Part shown: positions 16,986 to 26,552 of the stretch, in pieces
Numbering within the stretch: the first letter of the stretch is position 1
How the letters are laid out: the number at the start of each line of letters is the position of its first letter
Source: Caryophanales bacterium
GTDB taxonomy: Bacteria > Bacillota > Bacilli > Bacillales > Bacillaceae_J
Assembly: GCA_012840465.1 (NCBI GenBank)
Contig: DULJ01000014.1
Location: 32,169-96,168 of the forward strand
Reading direction: 5' to 3'
Length of the DNA: 64,000 bases
Translations under genes and position numbers: made by a program
Notes under the pieces: model-generated
The model's database searches: none
What the model was told of the DNA's origin: nothing
What the model saw: only the letters and a program-made list of their open reading frames with translations

Positions 16986-18179
16986 ATGGTAGAAGTATGG
17001 GGAATGGAGCTATTGTTTGGAATAGGACGGTTTTTCCTTAATCCGGCTACATATATATTATTACTAGTTGCATTATTTCTAGGTTTTCATCGCATCAAAA
17101 GAGAACGAAAGGATTTCAATGTTCGCATCCATCCTTTTAATCTTGAATGGACAGAGCTTACTTTATTTGGAATTCTTGCAGGCGTATGCGTTTCCGCTGT
17201 GATGATTGCGCTCGGGGCCGTGCTGCCACTGGGTTTTATAGTTATTACATCCTTGTTAACTGTTCTTTTTGCACTAACGATGCAGCCTCGTTTGCTTTCA
17301 CCAGCGATTGTATTGGGACTTTCGATCATTATTTCGTTATTCCTTCCTAGTCTTTCGTTTAATAATTTACTAGTTTCTAATCTAATAAAAGATGTAACAA
17401 ACGGTCCGCTTCTGGTCATGGCGATTTTGCTTTCGGTTTTGATTTTTGCAGAAGGCTTGTTAATTTTAAGAAAAGGACATGCCCGTACGTCACCTAAATT
17501 ACTCAAAAGTAAACGAGGGAAGCAAATTGGTGCACATGAGGCAAAAAAATTATGGATGGTCTCTGTGCTGCTATTGATTCCAGGAGATACTCTCACCGCG
17601 GTATTTGAGTGGTGGCCGGTTATTCAAACGCCATTTATGACTTTTTCCCTACTAGTCGTGCCGTTTGGAGTCGGTTTCCATCAAGAGGTACAGGCGTCAG
17701 TACCTAAACCTGCCATTCAGCAGACGGGCAGAAGGGTTCTATTATTGGCATTAGTCGTGGCGGCGTTAACGGTTGGGGCTTATTGGCTCCCAATCTTGGC
17801 GATTGTTGCAGCTGTGGTGGCAATGGTTGGTCGTGAATATATAACGGTAAGACAGAAAATGCTAGATGATGATAAAGTACCTTTCTTTGCAACCAATGAA
17901 AAAGGGATGGTGATCTTAGATGTGATCCCAGGTTCCCCAGCTGAAAAAATGGGACTTAAAGTAGGAGAAATCATCATAAAAGTAAATGGCAACCAAGTTC
18001 GGAGCGAAAAAGAATTTTATGAAGCATTACAGGTGAATCGTACCTATTGTAAGCTTGAGGTTTTGGACTATAACGGAGAAGTTCGTTTTGCGCAAAGAGC
18101 ACTGTACGACGGTGAACATCATGAACTTGGAATTCTGTTCGTGCACGACGAAAAACAATGGACAAATGAAGCAGTATAG
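16986..18179 (+). CDS. minJ: MinJ, PDZ membrane protein linking DivIVA and MinCD
   Basis: A 397-residue polytopic membrane protein, the same length as B. subtilis MinJ (YvjD). Several hydrophobic helices span about 8-30, 52-120, 140-165, 195-245 and 255-285. A cytoplasmic PDZ domain follows at about 305-375 (VILDVIPGSPAEKMGLKVGEIIIKVNG). MinJ bridges DivIVA at poles and septa to MinD, preventing division at the wrong place. I take ATG 16986, which has AAAGGA eight bases upstream; an ATG further upstream in frame lacks such a site. Its place after ctpB matches the B. subtilis order. It has its own terminator. Confidence 0.87.
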   Translation: MVEVWGMELLFGIGRFFLNPATYILLLVALFLGFHRIKRERKDFNVRIHPFNLEWTELTLFGILAGVCVSAVMIALGAVLPLGFIVITSLLTVLFALTMQPRLLSPAIVLGLSIIISLFLPSLSFNNLLVSNLIKDVTNGPLLVMAILLSVLIFAEGLLILRKGHARTSPKLLKSKRGKQIGAHEAKKLWMVSVLLLIPGDTLTAVFEWWPVIQTPFMTFSLLVVPFGVGFHQEVQASVPKPAIQQTGRRVLLLALVVAALTVGAYWLPILAIVAAVVAMVGREYITVRQKMLDDDKVPFFATNEKGMVILDVIPGSPAEKMGLKVGEIIIKVNGNQVRSEKEFYEALQVNRTYCKLEVLDYNGEVRFAQRALYDGEHHELGILFVHDEKQWTNEAV

Positions 18180-18215
18180 AGCCACAGGGTCTGAACCCCG
18201 TGGCTCATTTTTTTT
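18179..18215 (+). terminator. Terminator after minJ
   Basis: GAGCCAC (18179-18185) and GTGGCTC (18200-18206), with inner GGGT/CCC pairing, are followed by eight T. A second GAGCC/GGCTC stem follows at 18217-18243. The stem resembles one found inside the his operon at 38298-38325. Confidence 0.8.
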
Positions 18216-18271
18216 CGAGCCGCTAGGTCGGACACGATGGCTCGCCCCAAGGTTCCATCTCTGTGTCTTCC

Positions 18272-18850
18272 TTAAAACAGCCCAGCTTCCTTTGCAGCAG
18301 CAAAACTATCTTTAGCAAATACAAATGGATCCCCAACATTTTCCCAATGAATATACATTAAACGTGGTTCATCGAAAAGCCAGTGGTTATGAAGTGCTGT
18401 AACTATTATGCCTCTGCTACGTAAAGCTGATAAAAATCGATTAATTTCTTTTTCAAGGATAACCGTTTCACCTAGATTTAGAGTTTTACCACCTTTATTA
18501 TTTTCAAAGGATAGGGCGAATGGAAGGGCAAGTGGGGAGCGTGTTCGGCGACCTAAAATAGTAGCATTGATATCTCGATTGCGTTGAACTACACAGGCCG
18601 GGGTAGATGTAATCACATCGCCGCCAATGATATTGGCAAGTTGTTGGCAAGTGGATTTATTGAAACCTTTAGGAGTATTATGGGCAGGCTTGCTATGTCT
18701 ACTACCCATACTCATCATGTGATCTGGAACCTTTGAACCTAATTCAGATTCATCATGAAAATGGTCATATGGATCAAAGTGGGTATTCCTACGGTTTGAG
18801 ACACTTAAGAAATTCTGATTACCTGAGTGATCATATTCTTTTTTTCTCAT
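18272..18850 (-). CDS. DUF1259 (LppY/LpqO-like) domain protein
   Basis: A 192-residue protein with one DUF1259 domain. The run from about residue 68 to the end includes NIIGGDVITSTPACVVQR, the conserved RGIIVTALHNHWL and PRLMYIHWENVGDPFVFAKD. The family has no settled function; members are often secreted and carry two such domains. This one has a single domain, a charged His/Asp-rich N-terminus and no signal peptide. The start at 18850 is supported by AAGGAGATGAT on the minus strand. It is on the opposite strand to its neighbours and does not belong to the conserved B. subtilis order, so it is probably accessory. Confidence 0.75.
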   Translation of the reverse strand: MRKKEYDHSGNQNFLSVSNRRNTHFDPYDHFHDESELGSKVPDHMMSMGSRHSKPAHNTPKGFNKSTCQQLANIIGGDVITSTPACVVQRNRDINATILGRRTRSPLALPFALSFENNKGGKTLNLGETVILEKEINRFLSALRSRGIIVTALHNHWLFDEPRLMYIHWENVGDPFVFAKDSFAAAKEAGLF

Positions 18851-19290
18851 AAACTATCATCTCCTTGTATTATTCATATCAGTTTATTCTGACAAGAAAT
18901 GAATGTTTGGACATTAGGAATAATTTTTACATTTTGATTGGATTGTTTGTTATAAATGGATTTAGATAATAAGACCCAATCGATTTATTCCAAGTTTGAA
19001 TAAATCATATTCATATAATTCGTTTTACTTATATATATTAAAAGTGTAAACTTTGTGGATTAGAATTGGAAGTGCTTCATAGACTGTTATATGGGCATAA
19101 TCGACGAAGATTGGATCAATTTGCTGCAGAAAGTCGGCTTAAGATTACTTTTACAAAATAAACAAATCAAATTACAGACCGTGCTGTTATTGATGTGACA
19201 GAAAACGGCTTAAAATTAGAAAGGGATATCTGAATTTTAAGTATAATAGTTTAATAGTATATTAATTATAAATTGAAGGGAGATAACTTT
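18851..19290. other. Intergenic region with a possible decayed coding fragment
   Basis: This 440-base, AT-rich gap holds the divergent upstream regions of the DUF1259 and AtoE genes. In the plus direction 19060-19160 reads as LELEVLHRLLYGHNRRRLDQ and a little more before a stop. A nearby frame gives ITDRAVIDVTENGLKLERDI up to 19233. Both lack starts and ribosome sites. They look like remains of a gene, but I cannot name it. No clear promoter is visible. Confidence 0.3.
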
Positions 19291-20610
19291 ATGAAAGCAT
19301 TAGTATCCTTTTTTAACCGCATCATGCAGAGGTATTTGCCAGATCCATTTCTATTCGTAATCATTTTAACTTTTGGTGTATTTGGATTAGCTCTTATTTT
19401 CACGGATAACGGACCATACCAATTAGTCCAGCAATGGGGAAATGGGTTTTGGGGGCTTCTTTCCTTTGCGATGCAAATGGTTCTCGTATTAGTAACTGGA
19501 CATGTCTTGGCGAGCAGTCAGATTTTTAAAAAAGGATTAGGGTCTCTTGCTTCATTCGCTAAGACACCAGGGCAAGCTATTGTCATTGTAACTATCGTAT
19601 CAATGATTGCAAGCCTAATTAACTGGGGATTCGGGCTTGTCATTGGTGCTTTGTTTGCAAAGGAATTAGCGAAAAGAGTGAAAAATGTTGATTACAGGCT
19701 GTTAATCGCAAGCGCTTACTCGGGGTTTCTCGTATGGCATGGGGGAATTTCAGGGTCTGTCCCGTTGACAATTGCCACTTCAGGACACTTTACAGAAGAT
19801 ATAATCGGTATTATACCAACAAGTGAAACGATTTTTTCAACCTTTAATATGGTGATCGTGTTAGGGTTGTTTATAACCATTCCTATTATCAACCGTCTAA
19901 GTATGCCATCTAAGGAACAAACGATAACTGTTGACCCTGCACTTTTACAGGATGATATCCAGGCAACAGCCATTGAAAAGGAAGCTTTAACACCTGCTGA
20001 TAAACTTGAAAACAGCAAACTTCTTTCTTTATTAATTGGATTAGTTGGACTTACTTTCCTATTCTATTATTTCGCTAATAACGGATTTAAGCTAAATCTT
20101 GATATCGTCAATTTCTTATTTTTATTCCTCGGCATTCTATTTCACGGTACGCCAAAACAATTCTTGGACGCTGTGTTGAACGCGGTCAAAGGAACGAGCG
20201 GCATTATCATCCAATTCCCTTTTTATGCAGGCTTAATGGGATTGATGACGGCCTCAGGATTAGCTGCGGTCATATCTGACGCGTTTATTGCTATTTCAAA
20301 TGAATTTACCTTCCCAATGCTTGCTTTTTTAAGTGCTGGTATTGTCAACTTCTTCGTTCCTTCTGGCGGGGGACAATGGGCAGTTCAAGGTCCTATTATG
20401 CTGGATGCGGCGACACAACTTGGTGCATCACTTCCAAAAACAGCGATGGCAGTTGCATGGGGTGACGCCTGGACGAACATGATCCAGCCATTTTGGGCAC
20501 TGCCAGCACTGGCAATCGCTGGTCTGAAGGCAAAAGACATTATGGGCTATCTTGTCATGGTCACCATTGTCAGCGGTGTAGTCATTTCATTAGGATTCTT
20601 ATTCTTTTAA
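19291..20610 (+). CDS. atoE: Short-chain fatty acid transporter, AtoE family
   Basis: A 439-residue membrane protein with about ten hydrophobic helices. It carries AtoE family features: an N-terminal RIMQRYLPDPFLFVIILT segment, the loop WHGGISGSVPLTIATSGH near 148-166, and FFVPSGGGQWAVQGPIML near 350-370. AtoE proteins import short-chain fatty acids such as acetoacetate or butyrate. No ato or butyrate catabolic genes are nearby, so the substrate is inferred from the family only. I start at ATG 19291, nine bases after AAGGGAG. It is a single-gene unit with its own terminator, in a region inserted between minJ and csbA. Confidence 0.85.
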   Translation: MKALVSFFNRIMQRYLPDPFLFVIILTFGVFGLALIFTDNGPYQLVQQWGNGFWGLLSFAMQMVLVLVTGHVLASSQIFKKGLGSLASFAKTPGQAIVIVTIVSMIASLINWGFGLVIGALFAKELAKRVKNVDYRLLIASAYSGFLVWHGGISGSVPLTIATSGHFTEDIIGIIPTSETIFSTFNMVIVLGLFITIPIINRLSMPSKEQTITVDPALLQDDIQATAIEKEALTPADKLENSKLLSLLIGLVGLTFLFYYFANNGFKLNLDIVNFLFLFLGILFHGTPKQFLDAVLNAVKGTSGIIIQFPFYAGLMGLMTASGLAAVISDAFIAISNEFTFPMLAFLSAGIVNFFVPSGGGQWAVQGPIMLDAATQLGASLPKTAMAVAWGDAWTNMIQPFWALPALAIAGLKAKDIMGYLVMVTIVSGVVISLGFLFF

Positions 20611-20613
20611 TTA

Positions 20614-20650
20614 AAAACAATGCCGAAAGAAATTTTCGGCATTGTTTTTA
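20614..20650 (+). terminator. Terminator after atoE
   Basis: AAACAATGCCGAAA pairs with TTTTCGGCATTGTT, giving a long stem, and T residues follow to 20649. The 270 bases from here to csbA contain no gene that I can support. Confidence 0.85.
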
Positions 20651-20795
20651 TGTGTTTATTTTCATTTTTGCTTCTTCAAATTTCCCTTTTCGACCTTAAC
20701 ATTGGATAAGGAAACTACGATTAAGGCGATAAAAAATAACAACGATAAAATAAAAAAGTATCGGCTACGAATATCATTAAGTCCATATCCTAAAG

Positions 20796-20820
20796 GTGAT
20801 CAAACTTGTGATTCGGGTAT
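20796..20820 (+). promoter_or_regulatory. Candidate sigma-B promoter for csbA
   Basis: GGGTAT at 20815-20820 is a perfect sigma-B -10. The -35 candidate GTGATC at 20796-20801 is poor, although the spacer of 13 is right. B. subtilis csbA is sigma-B controlled. The distance to the start is about 100 bases. Confidence 0.35.
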
Positions 20821-20917
20821 TATTATGATAATTTGAAAATTGAGATATAAAATTGAGACATAATAACTACTTTGACTTTTTTCAGTTTTGAATGAGTTGA
20901 AAGGGGACTTCTCCTAC

Positions 20918-21163
20918 ATGGCCAAAGTTATACTTGCTGTAATAGCACCCTTTTTAATGATTATTTTCTTAACAAGAGTCACCTTTAATCATTACATTAG
21001 TACTCTATTAACTATCGGAATAATATTTGCGATATTTAAAGGATATGGAGAGCCATCGTTTGTCACTGCCACCTGGATCGCTTCCGTAATCGCTGGCTTT
21101 CTCGTTTCAGCCAGAATGATGAAAAGGTTAAAAAATACTAATAAAAGAAAATACGATCGCTAA
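20918..21163 (+). CDS. csbA: CsbA family small membrane protein
   Basis: An 81-residue, very hydrophobic protein with two to three membrane helices and a basic C-terminal tail (RMMKRLKNTNKRKYDR). The segment FLTRVTFNHYISTLLTIGII is the conserved CsbA region. CsbA is a general-stress membrane protein of unknown function located directly before uvrB in B. subtilis, as here. I start at ATG 20918 after AAAGGGG; an upstream in-frame TTG at 20888 has no ribosome site. A terminator and a dispersed repeat separate it from uvrB. Confidence 0.85.
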   Translation: MAKVILAVIAPFLMIIFLTRVTFNHYISTLLTIGIIFAIFKGYGEPSFVTATWIASVIAGFLVSARMMKRLKNTNKRKYDR

Positions 21164-21200
21164 GCATGGGGTACCGCAATGGCCCCATGCTTTTGTTTTG
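21164..21200 (+). terminator. Terminator after csbA
   Basis: GCATGGGG at 21164-21171 pairs with CCCCATGC at 21183-21190, followed by TTTTGTTTTG. Confidence 0.85.
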
Positions 21201-21203
21201 TCT

Positions 21204-21251
21204 GGTGCCTGTCCCCGCACGTCAGTTGGTACGTCAGTGGTGCCTGTCCCC
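21204..21251 (+). repeat. Paired 13-bp dispersed repeat, copy B
   Basis: GGTGCCTGTCCCC at 21204-21216 and 21239-21251 frames GTCAGTTGGTACGTCAG. It is the short version: the two 13-mers are 35 bases apart, against 47 in copies A and C. A direct repeat of CCCACTCCTCC follows at 21249-21269. Confidence 0.85.
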
Positions 21252-21277
21252 ACTCCTCCCCACTCCTCCGCTTGTCA

Positions 21278-21291
21278 CGAATATTCGTTCG
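21278..21291. promoter_or_regulatory. LexA (SOS) box before uvrB
   Basis: The 14-base stretch at 21278-21291 reads CGAAT-N4-GTTCG, one base off the Bacillus LexA consensus CGAAC-N4-GTTCG. A TGTTACAAT extended -10 lies at 21320-21328. The arrangement agrees with SOS control of uvrBA. Confidence 0.8.
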
Positions 21292-21436
21292 TTAAAATTG
21301 GAAATTTGATATGGGCGTATGTTACAATTAAGTACATAAATCAGTAGACGAACGGATTAATGCATAGCAATATATGGAACAATTTTAACAGAATGCAAAA
21401 CATATAAATTTCAAGCTTGAACGGAGGTATGTACCA

Positions 21437-23419
21437 GTGGAAAATAATCAATTTGATCTTAGGTCGAAATATAAGCCGGAGGGAGATCAGCCGCAAGCGA
21501 TTAAGCAGTTGGTGGAAGGTGTTAAACAGGGGAAAAGGTATCAAACCTTGCTTGGTGCAACGGGAACGGGTAAAACATTTACGGTTTCGAATGTGATTAA
21601 GGAAATCAACAAACCAACGCTAATCCTTGCTCACAATAAAACATTAGCGGGTCAACTCTATAGTGAGTTTAAAGAATTTTTTCCGAACAATGCGGTTGAG
21701 TATTTTGTGAGTTACTACGATTACTTCCAGCCTGAAGCGTATGTACCGCACACCGATACGTACATCGAAAAGGATGCTAGCATTAATGATGAGATTGATA
21801 AGCTGCGCCACTCGGCAACATCATCCCTTTTTGAACGGAATGATGTCATTATCGTTGCCAGTGTTTCGTGTATTTACGGCTTAGGTTCGCCAGAAGAATA
21901 TCGTGACTTGGTTGTTTCGCTAAGGGTAGGAATGGAAAAAGAACGGGACCAGCTGCTTCGCAACCTGGTTGACGTGCAATACTCAAGAAATGATATTAAC
22001 TTCCAGCGCGGTACGTTTCGTGTTCGTGGTGATGTTGTTGAGATTTTTCCAGCATCACGGGATGAGCACTGTATTCGTGTGGAGTTTTTCGGCGACGAAA
22101 TTGACCGCATTCGTGAAGTAGATGCCCTTACCGGCGAAATTCTCGGTGATCGTGAACATGTGGCGATTTTCCCGGCTTCCCACTTCGTTACACGTGAGGA
22201 AAAAATGAAAATTGCGATTGAAAGAATCGAAGCAGAACTTGAAGAAAGATTAACAGAACTTCGAGAAAATAATAAACTGTTGGAGGCCCAAAGATTGGAG
22301 CAGCGGACTCGTTATGACCTTGAAATGATGAAGGAGATGGGCTTTTGCTCAGGAATTGAGAACTACTCGCTGCACTTAACGTTAAGGCCACCGGGGTCAA
22401 CTCCGTATACATTGTTTGACTATTTTCCAAAGGATTTCTTACTCATCGTTGATGAATCACACGTGACACTTCCGCAGGTTCGCGGCATGTATAACGGTGA
22501 TAAGGCACGTAAACAGGTGTTGGTCGACCACGGCTTCCGTCTGCCAACTGCCTTGGATAACCGTCCATTAATGTTTGCGGAATTTGAAAAAGCGCTACAC
22601 CAAGCCATTTTTGTGTCAGCAACCCCTGGCCCCTATGAGCAGGAGCATACGCCAGAAGTAATCCAACAAATCATCCGCCCAACCGGACTACTCGATCCGG
22701 AAATTGATATCCGCCCAATCGAAGGTCAAATCGATGATTTAATTGGAGAAATCAATGCTAAGGTGGAAAAAAATGAGCGCATCCTTGTGACGACGTTAAC
22801 GAAAAAAATGTCCGAAGATTTAACGGATTATTTAAAAGATATTGGCATTAAGGTTGCTTATTTGCATTCTGAAATTAAGACGCTGGAACGAATTGAAATT
22901 ATTCGCGATCTCCGTCTAGGAAAATATGATGTGTTAATCGGCATCAACCTGCTCCGGGAAGGGCTCGATATACCAGAGGTTTCACTCGTAGCCATTTTGG
23001 ATGCGGACAAAGAAGGCTTCCTCCGTTCTGAACGCTCATTAATTCAGACAATCGGTCGGGCAGCTCGTAATGCCAATGGACACGTGATTATGTATGCTGA
23101 TAAAATCACAAACTCAATGCGAATTGCGTTAGATGAAACAAAACGGCGCCGGACCATCCAAGCAGAATATAACGAAAAGCATGGCATCACACCAAGAACA
23201 ATTCAAAAAGAAATCCGTGATGTCATCCGCGCCACAACAGCTGCTGAAGAACAGGAAACATATGCTGCTGAAAAACCAAAAGCTAAGCTGTCCAAGCAGG
23301 AACGTGAGAAATTAATTATAAATGTTGAAAAAGAAATGAAGGAAGCCGCAAAAGCACTCGATTTCGAACGTGCCGCTGAGCTCCGTGATTTATTGTTGGA
23401 ATTGAAAGCCGAGAGATAA
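21437..23419 (+). CDS. uvrB: Excinuclease ABC subunit B
   Basis: UvrB is the damage-verifying helicase-like subunit of nucleotide excision repair. In this 660-residue protein I see the Walker A loop [10 protein letters not shown] near residues 38-47, the beta-hairpin region [20 protein letters not shown], and [17 protein letters not shown]. The helicase motifs [30 protein letters not shown] and QTIGRAARN follow, and a C-terminal UVR motif ([16 protein letters not shown]) binds UvrC. GTG 21437 is the start, with GGAGG eleven bases before and the family N-terminus [17 protein letters not shown]. It forms an operon with uvrA, 36 bases downstream. Confidence 0.97.
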   Translation: MENNQFDLRSKYKPEGDQPQAIKQLVEGVKQGKRYQTLLGATGTGKTFTVSNVIKEINKPTLILAHNKTLAGQLYSEFKEFFPNNAVEYFVSYYDYFQPEAYVPHTDTYIEKDASINDEIDKLRHSATSSLFERNDVIIVASVSCIYGLGSPEEYRDLVVSLRVGMEKERDQLLRNLVDVQYSRNDINFQRGTFRVRGDVVEIFPASRDEHCIRVEFFGDEIDRIREVDALTGEILGDREHVAIFPASHFVTREEKMKIAIERIEAELEERLTELRENNKLLEAQRLEQRTRYDLEMMKEMGFCSGIENYSLHLTLRPPGSTPYTLFDYFPKDFLLIVDESHVTLPQVRGMYNGDKARKQVLVDHGFRLPTALDNRPLMFAEFEKALHQAIFVSATPGPYEQEHTPEVIQQIIRPTGLLDPEIDIRPIEGQIDDLIGEINAKVEKNERILVTTLTKKMSEDLTDYLKDIGIKVAYLHSEIKTLERIEIIRDLRLGKYDVLIGINLLREGLDIPEVSLVAILDADKEGFLRSERSLIQTIGRAARNANGHVIMYADKITNSMRIALDETKRRRTIQAEYNEKHGITPRTIQKEIRDVIRATTAAEEQETYAAEKPKAKLSKQEREKLIINVEKEMKEAAKALDFERAAELRDLLLELKAER

Positions 23420-23455
23420 GGTTTCACCTCGATTGAAAGAAAGGAGCCACACCCC

Positions 23456-26326
23456 ATGGCAGTTGAAAATATAGTAATAAAAGGCGCCCGTACACATAAT
23501 TTAAAAAATATTGATATCACGATTCCGCGTGATCAGCTTGTTGTCCTTACAGGGTTGTCGGGCTCGGGGAAATCGTCGTTGGCCTTTGATACGATTTATG
23601 CGGAAGGCCAGCGCCGCTATGTTGAGTCATTATCAGCTTATGCCCGGCAATTTTTGGGGCAGATGGATAAGCCGGATGTGGATACAATTGAAGGATTATC
23701 ACCGGCAATTTCGATTGATCAAAAAACAACGAGCAATAACCCGCGTTCAACCGTTGGAACGGTGACGGAAATCTATGATTATATCCGTTTAATGTATGCC
23801 CGGGTTGGCCATCCGATTTGTCCAAACCATGGCATCGAAATCCAGTCACAAACGATTCAGCAAATGGTTGACCGTGTCCTTGAGTTTCCGGAGCGGACGA
23901 AGCTTCAAATACTGGCACCGCTTGTCAGAGGGAAAAAAGGCGAACATGTCAAGGCACTTGAAAGTGTCAAAAAACAAGGCTATGTACGTGTTCGTGTTGA
24001 TGGCGAAATGATGGAAGTCGGTGACGAAATCAAGCTTGAAAAAAACAAAAAGCATTCTATTGAGGTGGTTATCGACCGTGTTGTTGTAAAAGAAGGCATC
24101 GCATCTCGTTTAGCCGATTCAATCGAAGCCGCGCTAAAGCTTGGAGATGGCTATGTCATCGTCGATGTGATTGACCAAGAAGAACTTCAATTCAGCGAGC
24201 ATTATGCCTGCCCAGAATGCGGCTTTTCAATTGGCGAGCTTGAGCCAAGAATGTTTTCGTTTAATAACCCATTCGGGGCCTGCCCAAGCTGTGACGGCTT
24301 AGGGATGAAGCTTGAGGTTGACCTCGATGCTGTCATTCCGCACTGGGATAAGACTTTGCTTGGGCATGCGCTCGCACCTTGGGAGCCAACGAGTTCACAG
24401 TACTATCCGCAGATGCTAAAGAGCGTTTGTGAGCACTATGGCATTGATATGGAGGTTCCGATTGAGGATATTCCTAAACACCAATTGGATAAAATTCTCT
24501 ATGGCAGCGATGGCGAGAAAATTCTATTCCGCTATGAAACTGATTTTGGCCAAACGATGGAAAAACAAATTGAATTTGAAGGCGTTGTCCGCAATGTGGA
24601 ACGCCGTTACCATGAAACTTCATCGGAGTGGACCCGCGAACAAATGGAGCAATATATGGCGCATAAGCCTTGTCCGACTTGTAAAGGGCATCGTCTAAAA
24701 AAAGAATCTCTGGCCGTATTAATTGACGGCAAAAACATTGGTGAAATTACAAACTATTCGGTTGAGGAAGCCTATCAATTTTTCGCAACGATCAAGCTTT
24801 CGGAAAAAGAAATGAATATTGCTAGACTTGTTTTAAGAGAAATCAACGAACGTCTAGGATTTTTAGTCAATGTTGGTTTGGATTACTTAACACTGTCACG
24901 CACAGCCGGGACCCTTTCCGGCGGGGAAGCACAGCGCATTAGGCTGGCAACGCAGATCGGGTCGAGGTTGACAGGCGTGCTTTATATTTTAGATGAACCG
25001 TCCATCGGTCTGCACCAACGCGATAATAACAGGCTGATCCAAACGTTAAAAGATATGCGCGATATCGGTAATACCCTTATCGTGGTTGAGCATGACGAGG
25101 ACACGATGATCGCTGCGGATTATTTAATCGATATCGGCCCAGGTGCCGGCGTTCATGGCGGGGAAGTTATCGCGATGGGGACACCGGAAGAAGTCATGGC
25201 CGATCCAAGTTCATTGACAGGACAATACCTATCCGGTAAAAAATTCATCCCACTGCCAGTCGAACGCAGTAAAGGGAACGGGAACTTCCTTGAAGTGGTA
25301 AAAGCAAAAGAAAACAACTTGAAAAACGTTTCAGTAAAAATTCCACTCGGCACATTCGCTTGTGTTACCGGTGTTTCCGGGTCTGGGAAAAGCACCCTTG
25401 TCAACGAGATTATCTATAAATCACTTGCCTATCAATTAAATCGAGCTAAGGTGAAACCTGGTGTGCATAAAGAAATGAAAGGGATCGAGGCATTGGATAA
25501 AGTCATTGATATTGACCAATCGCCGATCGGTCGCACACCGAGATCGAATCCCGCAACTTACACGGGCGTTTTTGATGACATTCGCGATGTCTTTGCGCAA
25601 ACAAATGAAGCAAAGATCCGTGGTTATCAAAAAGGGCGCTTCAGTTTTAATGTCAAAGGTGGCCGTTGTGAAGCATGCCGTGGTGATGGAATTATTAAAA
25701 TTGAAATGCACTTTCTACCTGATGTCTATGTTCCATGTGAGGTTTGTAACGGCAAACGCTATAATCGTGAAACATTAGAGGTTAAATATAAAGATAAAAA
25801 TATTTCTGATGTGTTGGACATGACGGTGGATGATGCTTTAGAATTTTTTACAAATCTACCAAAAATCAAAAGAAAGCTGCAAACAATCGCAGATGTTGGT
25901 CTTGGCTATGTTAAGCTTGGACAACCAGCTACAACTTTGTCAGGTGGGGAAGCCCAGCGTGTGAAGTTGGCATCTGAACTCCACCGCCGTTCAACCGGTC
26001 GTTCCTTATATATACTGGATGAACCGACAACTGGCTTGCATGTCGATGATATTTCAAGATTATTGAAGGTGTTGCAGCGCCTTGTAGAGAATGGCGACAC
26101 AGTCCTTGTCATTGAACACAACTTGGATGTCATTAAAACGGCTGATTTTATTGTCGATCTAGGACCTGAAGGCGGGGACAAGGGTGGTACGATCATTGCT
26201 ACGGGTACCCCTGAAAAAATTTGTGAAGTGGAAACTTCTTATACAGGGAAGTTCCTAAAACCTGTGATTGAACGGGACCGGGCAAGAATGGAAGAGCGTC
26301 TGCAAATGCTAGAAGCAAAATCGTAA
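23456..26326 (+). CDS. uvrA: Excinuclease ABC subunit A
   Basis: UvrA is the dimeric ABC-type ATPase that finds DNA lesions and loads UvrB. The 956-residue protein has two ATPase halves: Walker [10 protein letters not shown] near residue 32 and GVSGSGKST near 640. Each has an LSGGEAQR signature and a DEPSIGLH or DEPTTGLH Walker B. Zinc sites are visible as [13 protein letters not shown]...[13 protein letters not shown] and CEACRGDG...CEVC. AAAGGAG precedes ATG 23456. The gene ends at a strong terminator. Confidence 0.98.
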   Translation: MAVENIVIKGARTHNLKNIDITIPRDQLVVLTGLSGSGKSSLAFDTIYAEGQRRYVESLSAYARQFLGQMDKPDVDTIEGLSPAISIDQKTTSNNPRSTVGTVTEIYDYIRLMYARVGHPICPNHGIEIQSQTIQQMVDRVLEFPERTKLQILAPLVRGKKGEHVKALESVKKQGYVRVRVDGEMMEVGDEIKLEKNKKHSIEVVIDRVVVKEGIASRLADSIEAALKLGDGYVIVDVIDQEELQFSEHYACPECGFSIGELEPRMFSFNNPFGACPSCDGLGMKLEVDLDAVIPHWDKTLLGHALAPWEPTSSQYYPQMLKSVCEHYGIDMEVPIEDIPKHQLDKILYGSDGEKILFRYETDFGQTMEKQIEFEGVVRNVERRYHETSSEWTREQMEQYMAHKPCPTCKGHRLKKESLAVLIDGKNIGEITNYSVEEAYQFFATIKLSEKEMNIARLVLREINERLGFLVNVGLDYLTLSRTAGTLSGGEAQRIRLATQIGSRLTGVLYILDEPSIGLHQRDNNRLIQTLKDMRDIGNTLIVVEHDEDTMIAADYLIDIGPGAGVHGGEVIAMGTPEEVMADPSSLTGQYLSGKKFIPLPVERSKGNGNFLEVVKAKENNLKNVSVKIPLGTFACVTGVSGSGKSTLVNEIIYKSLAYQLNRAKVKPGVHKEMKGIEALDKVIDIDQSPIGRTPRSNPATYTGVFDDIRDVFAQTNEAKIRGYQKGRFSFNVKGGRCEACRGDGIIKIEMHFLPDVYVPCEVCNGKRYNRETLEVKYKDKNISDVLDMTVDDALEFFTNLPKIKRKLQTIADVGLGYVKLGQPATTLSGGEAQRVKLASELHRRSTGRSLYILDEPTTGLHVDDISRLLKVLQRLVENGDTVLVIEHNLDVIKTADFIVDLGPEGGDKGGTIIATGTPEKICEVETSYTGKFLKPVIERDRARMEERLQMLEAKS

Positions 26327-26350
26327 CGAAAAAAACTAAAGACTCTACTA

Positions 26351-26388
26351 AAAACATCAGTGAGGTCCCAACCTTATTGATGTTTTTT
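26351..26388 (+). terminator. Terminator after uvrA
   Basis: AAAACATCAGTGAGG pairs with CCTTATTGATGTTTT across a 6-base loop, followed by TT. Confidence 0.8.
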
Positions 26389-26460
26389 CATGCATTACAA
26401 CAGATTTTCTTAAACAATGTATAAGTATTTTCTATTTTCGAAATATTTATAATAATACCA

Positions 26461-26489
26461 TTGGATAAGGTGGATAATTTTGATATGAT
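26461..26489 (+). promoter_or_regulatory. Sigma-A promoter for the diguanylate cyclase gene
   Basis: TTGGAT at 26461-26466 and TATGAT at 26484-26489 are separated by 17 bases, 63 bases before the start codon. Confidence 0.55.
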
Positions 26490-26552
26490 AGTATGGGTTA
26501 TTTTTTAAAACATAAATATCAGATTGAAATAGATTGGAAGTAGGAAAAAAGT

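Noticed and set aside
19090..19200. SinI-like small gene reading MGIIDEDWINLLQKVGLR
   Set aside because: The start resembles SinI only over a few residues, the rest does not fit, and no ribosome site is present.
21249..21269. Start of a CRISPR-like direct repeat array (CCCACTCCTCC)
   Set aside because: Only two adjacent copies exist and there are no spacers or cas genes.
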